In this document: one piece after another, positions 1-6,446 of the stretch
Layout: each line of letters starts with the position of its first letter
Numbering within the stretch: the first letter of the stretch is position 1
Origin: an uncultured Coriobacteriaceae bacterium
Lineage (GTDB): Bacteria > Actinomycetota > Coriobacteriia > Coriobacteriales > Atopobiaceae
DNA length: 6,481 bases
Reading direction: 5' to 3'
Assembly (NCBI GenBank): GCA_902766805.1
Contig: CACXFF010000010.1
Span: 1 to 6,481, forward strand
Program-made: the position numbers and the translations under genes
The notes under the pieces: model-generated
The model's database searches: none
Seen by the model: the letters and a program-made list of their open reading frames with translations, nothing else
Told to the model about the DNA's origin: nothing

Positions 1-716
1 AGCGACAGGATCTGGCCGCGGATGAGGCGCGCCATGGAGCACCAGTAGAGCAGGGCGAAGATGATGAACAGCGAGATGATGTTGGCGCCGATGTTCTGCA
101 GGACCGTGCCCTCCAGCGCGGTGCCCAGCGTCTCGCGCATGACCGCGGCCAGCAGGATGACCATGAGCATGTCGGGCAGGGAGTAGATGATGTCGACGAT
201 GCGCATGATGAACATGTCCACGCGGCCGCCCACGAAGCCGGAGATCGAGCCGATGGTCATGCCGATCACGAGCACGATGATGGACGCGAAGAAGCCGACC
301 GCCAGGGAGATGCGGGTGCCGTAGACCACGCGGATGAAGTAGTCACGGCCGGCGGCGTCGGTGCCGAACAGGTGCGGGAAGACCGACTCGCCCGCTGCGA
401 TGCGCTGCTGCTCGGATTGCGAGTACTCCATGGGAGCGAGGTTGTTGAACGAAGAGTCGACCGGCATTCCGGGCTGGACGCCGAGCTGGGCCTCGTAGCT
501 GTAGGGCCACACCATCGGAAGGATGATGGACGACAGGGTGATGAGCACGATGACGATGAGGCTCACAAAGGCGACCTTGTTGCGGAACAGGCGCTTGCAG
601 CCATCGCGGAAGAAGGTGGAAGACGGGCGCATCTGCACCATGTACGCCTTCTCCTCCTCGGACGCAGGGAGGAAGTCGTCGAGATTCACCTGCATGGAAA
701 GCGGGTTCTTAGCCAT
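1..716 (-). CDS. oppC: Oligopeptide/dipeptide ABC transporter permease, OppC/DppC type (3' end cut by window)
   Basis: This is one of the two membrane subunits of a peptide-type ABC importer; with OppB it forms the channel through the cytoplasmic membrane. The reading frame is open from ATG at 716 to the window edge, giving 238 codons, against roughly 300 for the family. The cytoplasmic N-terminus (residues 1-46) and first membrane segment (about 49-70) match the OppC N-terminal domain. After a periplasmic-type loop comes the family signature GTDAAGRDYFIRVVYGTRIS (118-137), then membrane segments at about 138-159, 175-193 and 211-227. The frame breaks off at RLIRGQILS, just where the EAA loop that contacts the ATPase begins, so that loop is not visible. 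The start is well supported: AGGAGG (730-725) lies 8 nt before the ATG and overlaps the oppB stop TAG (731-729), which implies coupled translation. Whether the substrate is oligopeptide, dipeptide or another solute cannot be told from the permease. Confidence 0.93.
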   Translation of the reverse strand, partial: MAKNPLSMQVNLDDFLPASEEEKAYMVQMRPSSTFFRDGCKRLFRNKVAFVSLIVIVLITLSSIILPMVWPYSYEAQLGVQPGMPVDSSFNNLAPMEYSQSEQQRIAAGESVFPHLFGTDAAGRDYFIRVVYGTRISLAVGFFASIIVLVIGMTIGSISGFVGGRVDMFIMRIVDIIYSLPDMLMVILLAAVMRETLGTALEGTVLQNIGANIISLFIIFALLYWCSMARLIRGQILS

Positions 717-728
717 GTGTCACACCTC

Positions 729-1655
729 CTATTCCAGGTTGATACGCGGGTCGAGAACCTTGTACAGCACGTCGGAGACGAGGTTCATGATGACGATGAG
801 CGACGCGAGCACGACGGTGGTGCCCATGATGAGCGTGTAGTCGCGGCCGGTGATGGAGTTCACGAACGCGCGGCCGATGCCCGGCACGGCGAAGATCTGC
901 TCCACGACGAGCGAGCCGGTGACGATGTAGGCCAGCTCGGGGCCGAGGTACGTGACCACGGGGATGAGCGAGTTCTTGAGCGCGTGGTGCAACAGGATGT
1001 TGATCTGGCTGACGCCCTTGGCCTTGGCCGTGCGGATGTAGTCCTGGCCAAGCACGTCAAGCATCGACGAACGGGTCAGGCGCGTGATGTAGCTCATGGG
1101 ATAGAGCGACAGGGTGATAACCGGCAGGATGAGGCCGCCCTCGGCGGCGCCGTTTGCCGGCAGCAGCTTGAGCTGGATGGAGAAGAGGATCAGGAGCAGC
1201 GAGCCCATGATGAAGGATGGCATGGACACGAACGCCGTGGTCATGACCATGATCAACTTGTCCACGAAGGAGTTACGTCGCAAGGCCGCCACCGCGCCAA
1301 ACAATATGCCGAGGCTCGTTGCGAGTATCAGCGCGATGACACCAAGCTTGGCGGACGTCTTCATGCCGTCCACGATGATGTCGGTGACCTGACGGCCACG
1401 CTGCTTGAGCGACGGACCGAAGTCAAACGTCGCCGCGCCCTTCAGATAGTTCACGTACTGCTCGAAGAGCGGCTTGTCCAACCCGTACTTGGCCTCCAGG
1501 GCCGCCTTGGCCGCGGGAGAAACCGCCTTTTCTGATGCGAACGGGTCGCCTGGCACGGCCTTCATCACGAAAAACGTGATGGTGATGACCGCCCAGAGGG
1601 TAACAAGCGCCAAGAATACTCTCTTGACGATGTACCACAGGGTCTTTGAATCCAT
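729..1655 (-). CDS. oppB: Oligopeptide/dipeptide ABC transporter permease, OppB/DppB type
   Basis: This is the partner permease of OppC, 308 residues and full length for the family. It has an N-terminal membrane segment (about 9-31) followed by the typical PGDPF (35-39). The extracytoplasmic region carries YGLDKPLFEQYVNYLKG (57-73), and further membrane segments lie at about 103-125, 134-160, 175-192, 240-256 and 276-298. The EAA-type coupling loop is DYIRTAKAKGVSQINILLHH (205-224) followed by ALKNSLIPVVT, very close to the OppB/DppB consensus. The C-terminus ends in LDPRINLE, as is usual. The ATG at 1655 is preceded by a purine-rich GGAAGGTAGG about 5-9 nt upstream. It is the first gene after a 264-nt gap and is followed by oppC with 12 nt between. 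The ATPase genes are expected outside the window. Peptide import is the family role; the exact substrate is unknown. Confidence 0.95.
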   Translation of the reverse strand: MDSKTLWYIVKRVFLALVTLWAVITITFFVMKAVPGDPFASEKAVSPAAKAALEAKYGLDKPLFEQYVNYLKGAATFDFGPSLKQRGRQVTDIIVDGMKTSAKLGVIALILATSLGILFGAVAALRRNSFVDKLIMVMTTAFVSMPSFIMGSLLLILFSIQLKLLPANGAAEGGLILPVITLSLYPMSYITRLTRSSMLDVLGQDYIRTAKAKGVSQINILLHHALKNSLIPVVTYLGPELAYIVTGSLVVEQIFAVPGIGRAFVNSITGRDYTLIMGTTVVLASLIVIMNLVSDVLYKVLDPRINLE

Positions 1656-1710
1656 ATTTTCCTACCTTCCCCACGCTTTTATGCAATGAGCGCGCGAGAC
1701 TCAGAGCAAA

Positions 1711-1716
1711 GTTGTA
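1711..1716 (-). promoter_or_regulatory. Candidate extended -10 promoter for oppBC
   Basis: Reading the minus strand, TGGTACAAC gives an extended -10 element (TG, one base, TACAAC; hexamer at 1716-1711). It would start RNA near 1704 and leave a leader of about 48 nt before the oppB ATG. No convincing -35 hexamer sits 16-18 nt upstream. This is a weak call based on position and the TG extension; oppB could also be read by transcripts that pass the hairpin at 1843-1871. Confidence 0.25.
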
Positions 1717-1842
1717 CCACAGCATGGCCGACCGTAGGGCCTGCAGAGATTTCTAAGCTGTAACGGTCTGCGAGTGGCGTCAGCGCATGAGGTATGCGGC
1801 AAGCCGTCAGGCCGACGAATAAGTGCTGCTAGACAAGCATAA

Positions 1843-1871
1843 AGCCCCTCGCCGCACAGCAGCGAGGGGCT
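1843..1871 (-). terminator. Terminator-like hairpin between the solute-binding protein gene and oppB
   Basis: A perfect 10-bp inverted repeat, AGCCCCTCGC (1843-1852) with GCGAGGGGCT (1862-1871), encloses a 9-nt loop. On the minus strand it lies 48 nt past the stop of the binding-protein gene and is followed by TTATGCTTGTCT, a broken T-tract. It fits an intrinsic terminator or an attenuating hairpin that lowers transcription into oppBC. The poor T-tract suggests that some read-through is possible. No T-rich stretch follows it on the plus strand. The rest of the gap, 1656-1842, shows no further open frame or clear structure. Confidence 0.7.
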
Positions 1872-1919
1872 CTTGGCATCCCAAAAAAGCTGAAACAATC
1901 CTCTCGGACGAACGGCAGC

Positions 1920-3632
1920 TCAGGCTTTCATCTGCGCCTTTGCGCAGTGCTGCCGACCCACCGGGTCGATCGCCAGGCTCGCCACGCGCTCGGAGCACGC
2001 CACGTGCAGGCGGTCATAGACGAGAGGCAGCACGGGCATGTCGAGCCCCACCATGCGGTTCACCTGCTGATAGAGCGTGAGGCGCTCCTGCTCGTCGCCG
2101 CAGGCGCGCGCCTCGGACAGCAGCTTGTTGACCGGCTCTTCGTTGTAGCCCAACGTCCCCGTCGCGCCACTGCCGCCGAAGAAGAGCGGATACAGGACCG
2201 CATCGAGGTCGGGCGTGGTGGGAGCCAGCACCGTGAGCGCAAGCTGGTAGCTGCCCTGGGCGAGAGCGGAGCGCAGGTCGTGCCCAGAGAGCGGGGCCAA
2301 GGTTAGCTTCACGCCCACACGGTCCAGGTACTCGGCGACCAGGCGCGCCACCTGCGTGGAGCCCTCGTCGGACTCATGGGCCAGCGTGAGGGACAGCGGC
2401 CTCGCGCCATCCTGCCCGACCGGCCAGTATTGGTCGAGGATGGCCGTGGCGGCCGCGACGTCATAGCGCACGTTGCTCCAGCTCCCCGCCTCGTAACCCG
2501 GACACACGGGCGGCACAATGCCGTCAGCGGGCTCGCCCGTGCCGCCCAACGCGTCGTCACAAATCGCCTGACGATTGAGGGCAAGGGAGAGCGCATGGCG
2601 CAGGTGGACGCTGCCCAGCTGCGCGTCGGACAGGTTGCAGGCAAGGTAGCAGCAGCGCAGGGCCTCGCCGAGCAGCAGGCGCTCCTCGGAGCTGAGCGTG
2701 TAGCCGCTCTTGGGCTGTTTGAGCTTGAGCTTGGCCTCGCTCATGCGATCGACGGGCACGCTCGCAAAGTCCACTGTGCCCGCCTCGAGCGCCTTGTAGC
2801 CTTCGGCAGCCGTCTGGGGCAGCAGACAAAGCTTGGAGAGGCGCGGCGCACCACTGTGGTAGTCGGCGAAGGGCTCGAGCTCCAAGGCGGAGGTCCCGTC
2901 CCAGTCCTGCACCAGCCTGAACGGCCCGTTGCCGATGGGATGGGAGGCGTAGTAGGCAATGCGCGTGCCCGTCCCCTCGCCCTCGGGCAGCGGAGCCAGC
3001 GAGGGATGAGCCACAAGCGAGGGGAAGTCCACGTCGGGCGCGCTCAGGCGCACGCGCAGCGTCTCCTCATCGGGACACTCCAGGCCACGCATCCGCGCCT
3101 CTTCACCCGCGACAAACTCGTCGAAGCCGTCCACGCCGCTCAGGCGGTACGCGTTGGGCGAGGGAGCGTCGCTGTTCAGACTTGCCACCAAGCGCTCCCA
3201 GCTGGCCTTGAAGCTCTCGGACGTGACCGGGTCGCCGTTGTGGAACGAGGCACCGTGCACCAGGTGGAAGACGATCTCGTCACCGCGCTCGTTGACGTCC
3301 CAAGAGCTAGCGGCCAAGCCCACGAGCTTGCCGTGCTCGTAGTCGTAGTCGGTGAGCGTGTCGAAGAGCTGGTAGGACAGCGCGCACTCGGCGTCACTCA
3401 GCACGAAGGCAGGGTCGAGTGCCGCGACGGCCGGCACAGACAGGGTCAGGGTCGCATCGTCCGCGCCCTGAGGAGCGGCCGTGGTCTGCGGGGTGCTGAC
3501 AGCAGTCGTCGTAACAGCTTGTGGCGCGGGCTCAGTCGCACAGGCAGCGAGCCCCAGGGATGCAAACAGGGCGGCCCCGCCTACCAACGACCGCCGCCCC
3601 AGCATCAAATCGTCCAGCATGGTATCAGGCAA
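1920..3632 (-). CDS. Peptide-type ABC transporter substrate-binding lipoprotein (SBP_bac_5 / OppA-like)
   Basis: This is an extracytoplasmic binding protein of the family that feeds Opp/Dpp permeases, 570 residues from the TTG at 3632. Residues 12-31 form a lipoprotein signal: GRRSLVGG, a hydrophobic stretch, then lipobox L-A-A-C with Cys31 as the lipid site. The paired arginines resemble a Tat motif. A Thr/Pro/Ala/Gln linker (32-58) leads to the fold. Family marks are LDPAF (72-76), the run around HNGDPVTSESFKASWERL (131-148), IGNGPFRL (233-240), ALEAGTVDFA (281-290) and ALSLALNRQAI (347-357). The mature part holds 11 cysteines besides Cys31. The TTG start has AGGG 5 nt upstream and overlaps the end of secG; an ATG at 3620, 4 nt past the secG stop, is possible but has no clear ribosome site. 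The neighbouring oppBC makes it the likely binding partner of that importer, though a hairpin separates them. The ligand is unknown; peptides are the family norm. Confidence 0.92.
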   Translation of the reverse strand: MPDTMLDDLMLGRRSLVGGAALFASLGLAACATEPAPQAVTTTAVSTPQTTAAPQGADDATLTLSVPAVAALDPAFVLSDAECALSYQLFDTLTDYDYEHGKLVGLAASSWDVNERGDEIVFHLVHGASFHNGDPVTSESFKASWERLVASLNSDAPSPNAYRLSGVDGFDEFVAGEEARMRGLECPDEETLRVRLSAPDVDFPSLVAHPSLAPLPEGEGTGTRIAYYASHPIGNGPFRLVQDWDGTSALELEPFADYHSGAPRLSKLCLLPQTAAEGYKALEAGTVDFASVPVDRMSEAKLKLKQPKSGYTLSSEERLLLGEALRCCYLACNLSDAQLGSVHLRHALSLALNRQAICDDALGGTGEPADGIVPPVCPGYEAGSWSNVRYDVAAATAILDQYWPVGQDGARPLSLTLAHESDEGSTQVARLVAEYLDRVGVKLTLAPLSGHDLRSALAQGSYQLALTVLAPTTPDLDAVLYPLFFGGSGATGTLGYNEEPVNKLLSEARACGDEQERLTLYQQVNRMVGLDMPVLPLVYDRLHVACSERVASLAIDPVGRQHCAKAQMKA

Positions 3633-3876
3633 ACGAGCCCTGCGGGAACACGAGCATCATGGCGAAGATCGTCACCGCAAAGACCAGTCCGAAGATGATC
3701 GTCAACCTGTCGAGGTTCTTCTCCCAGGTGGCCGAACCGGCAGCCGCGTTGTACATGGAGCTCGCGATCATGTCGGACACGCCCGTGCCCTTGCCGGAAT
3801 GCATGAGGATGAGGACGATGAGGGCAACGGAGCTCACGGCCCACGCCACGACCAGCAGGATGTTAAGAGGACTCAA
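3625..3876 (-). CDS. secG: Preprotein translocase subunit SecG
   Basis: SecG is a small accessory subunit of the SecYEG protein-export channel in the cytoplasmic membrane. The 83-residue product has the SecG layout: membrane segment at about 5-25, the conserved loop LMHSGKGTGVSDMI (24-37), the typical NLDRLT (54-59) at the entry to the second helix, and membrane segment at about 57-78. A frame extending to TTG at 3882 exists, but the ribosome site AAGGAG (3889-3884) would lie only 1 nt from it. The TTG at 3876 is 7 nt away, so it is taken as the start. The ribosome site is inside a small hairpin (3883-3900). The TGA stop (3627-3625) lies within the start region of the downstream lipoprotein gene, so the two genes are very likely co-transcribed. 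Confidence 0.93.
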   Translation of the reverse strand: MSPLNILLVVAWAVSSVALIVLILMHSGKGTGVSDMIASSMYNAAAGSATWEKNLDRLTIIFGLVFAVTIFAMMLVFPQGSFA

Positions 3877-3882
3877 GGTCAA

Positions 3883-3900
3883 ACTCCTTCACGAAGGAAT
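3883..3900 (-). promoter_or_regulatory. Hairpin covering the secG ribosome binding site
   Basis: On the minus strand ATTCCTT, CGTG, AAGGAGT can fold into a 7-pair stem (one T-G pair) with a 4-nt loop. The whole AAGGAG of secG lies in the 3' arm. As drawn, the fold would compete with ribosome binding. It is short, so its stability in the cell is uncertain; it may be a thermolabile or coupling-dependent brake, or chance self-complementarity. Confidence 0.45.
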
Positions 3901-3916
3901 GCACGTACAGGGCGAA

Positions 3917-3925
3917 AGGATAGCA
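3917..3925 (-). promoter_or_regulatory. Candidate extended -10 promoter for secG
   Basis: The minus strand reads TGCTATCCT: a TG-type extended -10 with hexamer TATCCT at 3922-3917. RNA would start near 3910, about 34 nt before the TTG start. No good -35 is visible (16-17 nt upstream reads CAAGCC or ACAAGC). The rest of the gap, 3926-4058, shows no coding frame on the sense strand, no tRNA-like fold and no strong terminator for the permease gene upstream, so read-through from that gene into secG is also possible. Confidence 0.35.
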
Positions 3926-4058
3926 CAACGTTGGCACGGGCTTGTGGAGGAAGCGGGGAGTCGCTGCGAACAGGTGCCGCACAAGGCACGAATCCCTGGC
4001 TTGGCCATCCTTGGCAACCGATGCCGCCCTCCCCCATCGCCCGCCCGACGGACACGCC

Positions 4059-4979
4059 TCAGGCGCTCGGACGCTCGAGCAGTGCCGCGCGCTGTTCTTC
4101 CGCGACGTCGAGCAGCTCGCTGGCCAGCAACGACCCCAGGACCAGGGCAGCCCCCACCATCCCCAGCGGCGTGAGGTACTCGTGGAAGACCAATGCTGAG
4201 ACCGCGAGCGCCACGATGGGATCGATGTAGCCCAATAGCGCGATCTTTTGGGCGGGAAGGCCGCTCATGGACGCGAACCACAGGCCAAAGCCCAACCCCG
4301 TGTGCACCACGCCCACGAGCAGGGTGAGCACGACGGTGCGCGTGTCGAGCGAAATCTCCGCGGGACTCACGGTGAGCAGCACGTAGGGCAGCAACACGAG
4401 CGATGCCACAGAGAGCTGCACGACGGTCTGGGTGACGGCGTCGACATGCCCGAGGAACTTGTTGATCAGCGCGCAGTTGCCGTAGAAGAAGGCTCCGCCC
4501 AGGCCAAAGAGCACTCCTTCCAGGGTCACGCCTTCGGCCGGGGTCTGGCCGATGCCCGAGACGAGGGCCATGCCGAACAGCGCCAGCCCCAAGAAGAGCA
4601 GCTTGCGCAGGGTGAGCCGCTCATGGAGGACGATGGGGCTCACGAGGGTGACGTAGACCGGCATCATCTCGTAGGCGAGCTCGGCCGTGGCCAACGTGGT
4701 GCGCCGGTAGGCCTCGAAGAGCAACACCCAGTTGATCCCGATGCACGCGCCACCCGCCACGAGCAGGGCGATGCTGCGCGCATCGCGCGGCACGTTGAGC
4801 GTACGGCCCAGCAGGCGCGCCATGAGATAGAGCGACAGCGCGCCCAGCGCGCCACGCACGCAAGCGAGCACGCTTGAGGGTAGCGCGATGAAGCGCACGG
4901 GCCATCCCAACGTTCCGTAGATGACCATGGCGGCAACGAGCTCCAGCGTGCAGAGCCTAGTGCGGTCTTGGGGCAACAT
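4059..4979 (-). CDS. EamA-family (drug/metabolite transporter superfamily) permease
   Basis: This 306-residue integral membrane protein probably exports a small metabolite across the cytoplasmic membrane. It fits the ten-helix EamA layout made of two similar halves. The first half (about 12-142) ends with ELAYEMMPVYVTLVSPIVLHERLT (100-123), and the second (about 152-290) ends with GYIDPIVALAVSALVFHEYLT (250-270); the shared P, hE-x-LT and following glycine-rich helix show the internal duplication. The tail (291-306) is short, polar and cytoplasmic. ATG at 4979 follows GAGAGG with 5 nt between. The gene lies 61 nt past the stop of the MFS exporter on the same strand, with no clear terminator between, so the two probably share a transcript. 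Members of this family move amino acids, nucleosides, drugs and other solutes in various organisms, so the substrate is left open. Confidence 0.9.
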   Translation of the reverse strand: MLPQDRTRLCTLELVAAMVIYGTLGWPVRFIALPSSVLACVRGALGALSLYLMARLLGRTLNVPRDARSIALLVAGGACIGINWVLLFEAYRRTTLATAELAYEMMPVYVTLVSPIVLHERLTLRKLLFLGLALFGMALVSGIGQTPAEGVTLEGVLFGLGGAFFYGNCALINKFLGHVDAVTQTVVQLSVASLVLLPYVLLTVSPAEISLDTRTVVLTLLVGVVHTGLGFGLWFASMSGLPAQKIALLGYIDPIVALAVSALVFHEYLTPLGMVGAALVLGSLLASELLDVAEEQRAALLERPSA

Positions 4980-5040
4980 GGGCGCCTCTCTCTAGCCCGG
5001 CGGGCCGGCAAGGATGTACGTACGTGGCTCCGCGACGCCC

Positions 5041-6300
5041 CTAGAGCTCCACCTCCGCCCAGTGGGGGCTGGCGGGCAGGGCCCGGATGAGCGGGTTGAA
5101 CGCCGCGAGCGCTGCCGAGAGTACCACAAGCGCCAGCATCACGATGACGAAGCCCGTGAATCCGATGGCGGGCAGCAACTCGCCCGCGACGGCGCCCGAC
5201 CCGCTGCCGAAAAGCATCACGGTCGTCATCACCGCAGCGCGCGTGCGGCCCTGCTTGTCTACGGGGGTCTTGGAAAACACGAAGCCGTTGACCAGCGCTC
5301 CGAAGAGCGGCAGGGGCAGGCTGGTGAGCACCGACACCAGGACGATGGACGGGTAGGCGCTCGAGAAGAGCAGAGGCAGGTAGCCGAGCGCCGTGAAGCC
5401 CATGATGGAGATCACGCCCCAGCCCACGGGAACGCGCTCGCAGATGCGCGCGGACACGAGCGAGCCCAGCATCGTCGCCACGCCACTCACCACGTTCACG
5501 ACGCTGATGAGCAACGCGTCGGTGCCATTCGAGACCATCTGCAGGTTGATGGCCTGGCGCATGGCGAACGCCCCGAACTCGCTCAGGCCTATGATGATGA
5601 CCGCACTCACGATCGTGCGGCTGCTCAGAACCCATTTCCAGCCGTCCAGCAGATCGCGCAGGAACGAGGCGATGCCTCTCTGCTCTGCGCCCGCAGGCAG
5701 CTCACGTTCGGGCAGGCGCAGGAACAGGGCGCTCACGAAGGCCAGGCCGTCACAGAGCGCGCTCGCGAAGAAGGGCGCCGCATGCGACAGGCCGTACAGG
5801 AACGCGCCGAAGGGAGAGCCAGCCGTGCGCACCGCAGCGTCGCGTCCTTGGTTGAGGCTTTCGGCCTCGGCATAGCGTTCGGGCCCCACCACGGTGATGA
5901 GCGCGGCGTTGGTCGTGCCGTCGAGCAGGCCAAACACGGCGCTCGATCCCAGACAGAGCAGCAGGAACAGCTCGAAGGTCAGCAGGCCGCAGGCAAAAAG
6001 CACGCCCATCGTCAGCCACAGCAGGCCGCAGATGCCCGCCTGCGCCAAGATGAGGCGCCGATGGTCGTGACGGTCGATGAAGGTGCCGCCCACCACCTGG
6101 GTAACCACGCTCGCAATGCCGCGCAGCGTGAAGAACCACCCCGCCATGGTCACCGAGCCCGAGAGCTCGTAGGCCATGAGCGAGATCACGATCCAGTGCA
6201 CCGCAGAGCCCGACAGCAGCAGCGTGTCGGCGGCGAACCACGCGGGATAGTTGGGCAGCCGGAACAGCGGCCCGCCCTTCTTCTCCCCTTGCACCGCCAT
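5041..6300 (-). CDS. Major facilitator superfamily transporter, DHA3/MefA-EntS-like exporter
   Basis: This is a predicted proton-driven exporter of the cytoplasmic membrane, 419 residues with about 12 membrane segments, the normal size for the family. The MFS motif A is clear between helices 2 and 3: GGTFIDRHDHRRLIL (about 71-85). The stretch GPERYAEAESLNQGRDAAVR (139-158) and the following SPFGAFLYG match the helix 4-5 region of the MefA/EntS group. A charged central loop near 198-226 separates the halves, and helix 8-9 is followed by ARICERVP. The frame opens at GTG 6303, but AGGGGG lies only 2 nt from it and 5 nt from the next codon, ATG 6300, which is therefore preferred. The last residues (HWAEVEL) are cytoplasmic. 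Family members expel macrolides, siderophores or unrelated drugs; nothing here fixes the substrate. It is followed by the EamA permease, likely in one operon. Confidence 0.92.
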   Translation of the reverse strand: MAVQGEKKGGPLFRLPNYPAWFAADTLLLSGSAVHWIVISLMAYELSGSVTMAGWFFTLRGIASVVTQVVGGTFIDRHDHRRLILAQAGICGLLWLTMGVLFACGLLTFELFLLLCLGSSAVFGLLDGTTNAALITVVGPERYAEAESLNQGRDAAVRTAGSPFGAFLYGLSHAAPFFASALCDGLAFVSALFLRLPERELPAGAEQRGIASFLRDLLDGWKWVLSSRTIVSAVIIIGLSEFGAFAMRQAINLQMVSNGTDALLISVVNVVSGVATMLGSLVSARICERVPVGWGVISIMGFTALGYLPLLFSSAYPSIVLVSVLTSLPLPLFGALVNGFVFSKTPVDKQGRTRAAVMTTVMLFGSGSGAVAGELLPAIGFTGFVIVMLALVVLSAALAAFNPLIRALPASPHWAEVEL

Positions 6301-6338
6301 CACGTCCCCCTGCCCCGTTCGCTTGCGCCCGCCAATGA

Positions 6339-6366
6339 GTTAAATCCATCACGACCGCGAGCGCAA
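6339..6366 (-). promoter_or_regulatory. Candidate promoter for the MFS-EamA transporter pair
   Basis: On the minus strand, TTGCGC (6366-6361) and TTTAAC (6344-6339) are separated by 16 nt. The second hexamer matches four of six bases of the TATAAT consensus and lies in the only AT-rich patch of this gap. RNA would begin near 6332, leaving about 31 nt before the ATG at 6300. The element sits just past the hairpin of the upstream gene, which suits a new transcription unit. It is supported only by resemblance and position. Confidence 0.4.
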
Positions 6367-6387
6367 GGGTCCCTGAGCCCAGACAGA

Positions 6388-6421
6388 GCGGGGGCTTGGA
6401 AGTCGCCTCCCAAGCCCCCGC
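6388..6421 (-). terminator. Strong hairpin after the probable tpiA gene
   Basis: A perfect 12-bp inverted repeat pairs 6388-6399 (GCGGGGGCTTGG) with 6410-6421 (CCAAGCCCCCGC), with a 10-nt loop. In the minus direction it starts 25 nt past the stop of the upstream gene and is followed by TCTGTCTGGG, only a partial T-tract. It most likely terminates the upstream transcript before the transporter pair. No T-run follows on the plus strand. Confidence 0.72.
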
Positions 6422-6446
6422 CGAGCATCAACGATGCAAGCGCAGC

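Noticed and set aside
372..1535. 387-codon open frame on the plus strand, opposite oppB and oppC
   Set aside because: It covers the antisense of two clear permease genes, its product is full of Arg, His, Asp and Glu with no domain, and GC-biased third positions make such antisense frames common.
2376..3698. 440-codon open frame on the plus strand, opposite the binding-protein gene
   Set aside because: Antisense shadow of a well-supported gene; low-complexity Val/Gly/Arg/Gln composition, no recognisable motif, and it runs through the gene boundary with secG.
3877..3882. TTG at 3882 as the secG start
   Set aside because: The AAGGAG would be only 1 nt away, too close for initiation; TTG at 3876 has a 7-nt spacer.
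3961..4058. Possible tRNA or terminator in the gap after the EamA gene (a GTGCC/GGCAC stem is visible)
   Set aside because: No cloverleaf arms or T-loop consensus on either strand; the 5-bp stem has no T-run after it.
4995..5025. GC-rich self-complementary stretch near 4995-5009 and palindrome ACGTACGT at 5018-5025 between the MFS and EamA genes
   Set aside because: The possible stems are 4-5 bp with 1-3 nt loops and the palindrome is only 8 bp; too little to call a terminator or an operator.
4664..5635. 323-codon minus-strand frame spanning the MFS-EamA junction
   Set aside because: It overlaps both transporters in a different frame, is Arg/Ala/His-rich with no membrane or domain pattern, and has no ribosome site of its own.
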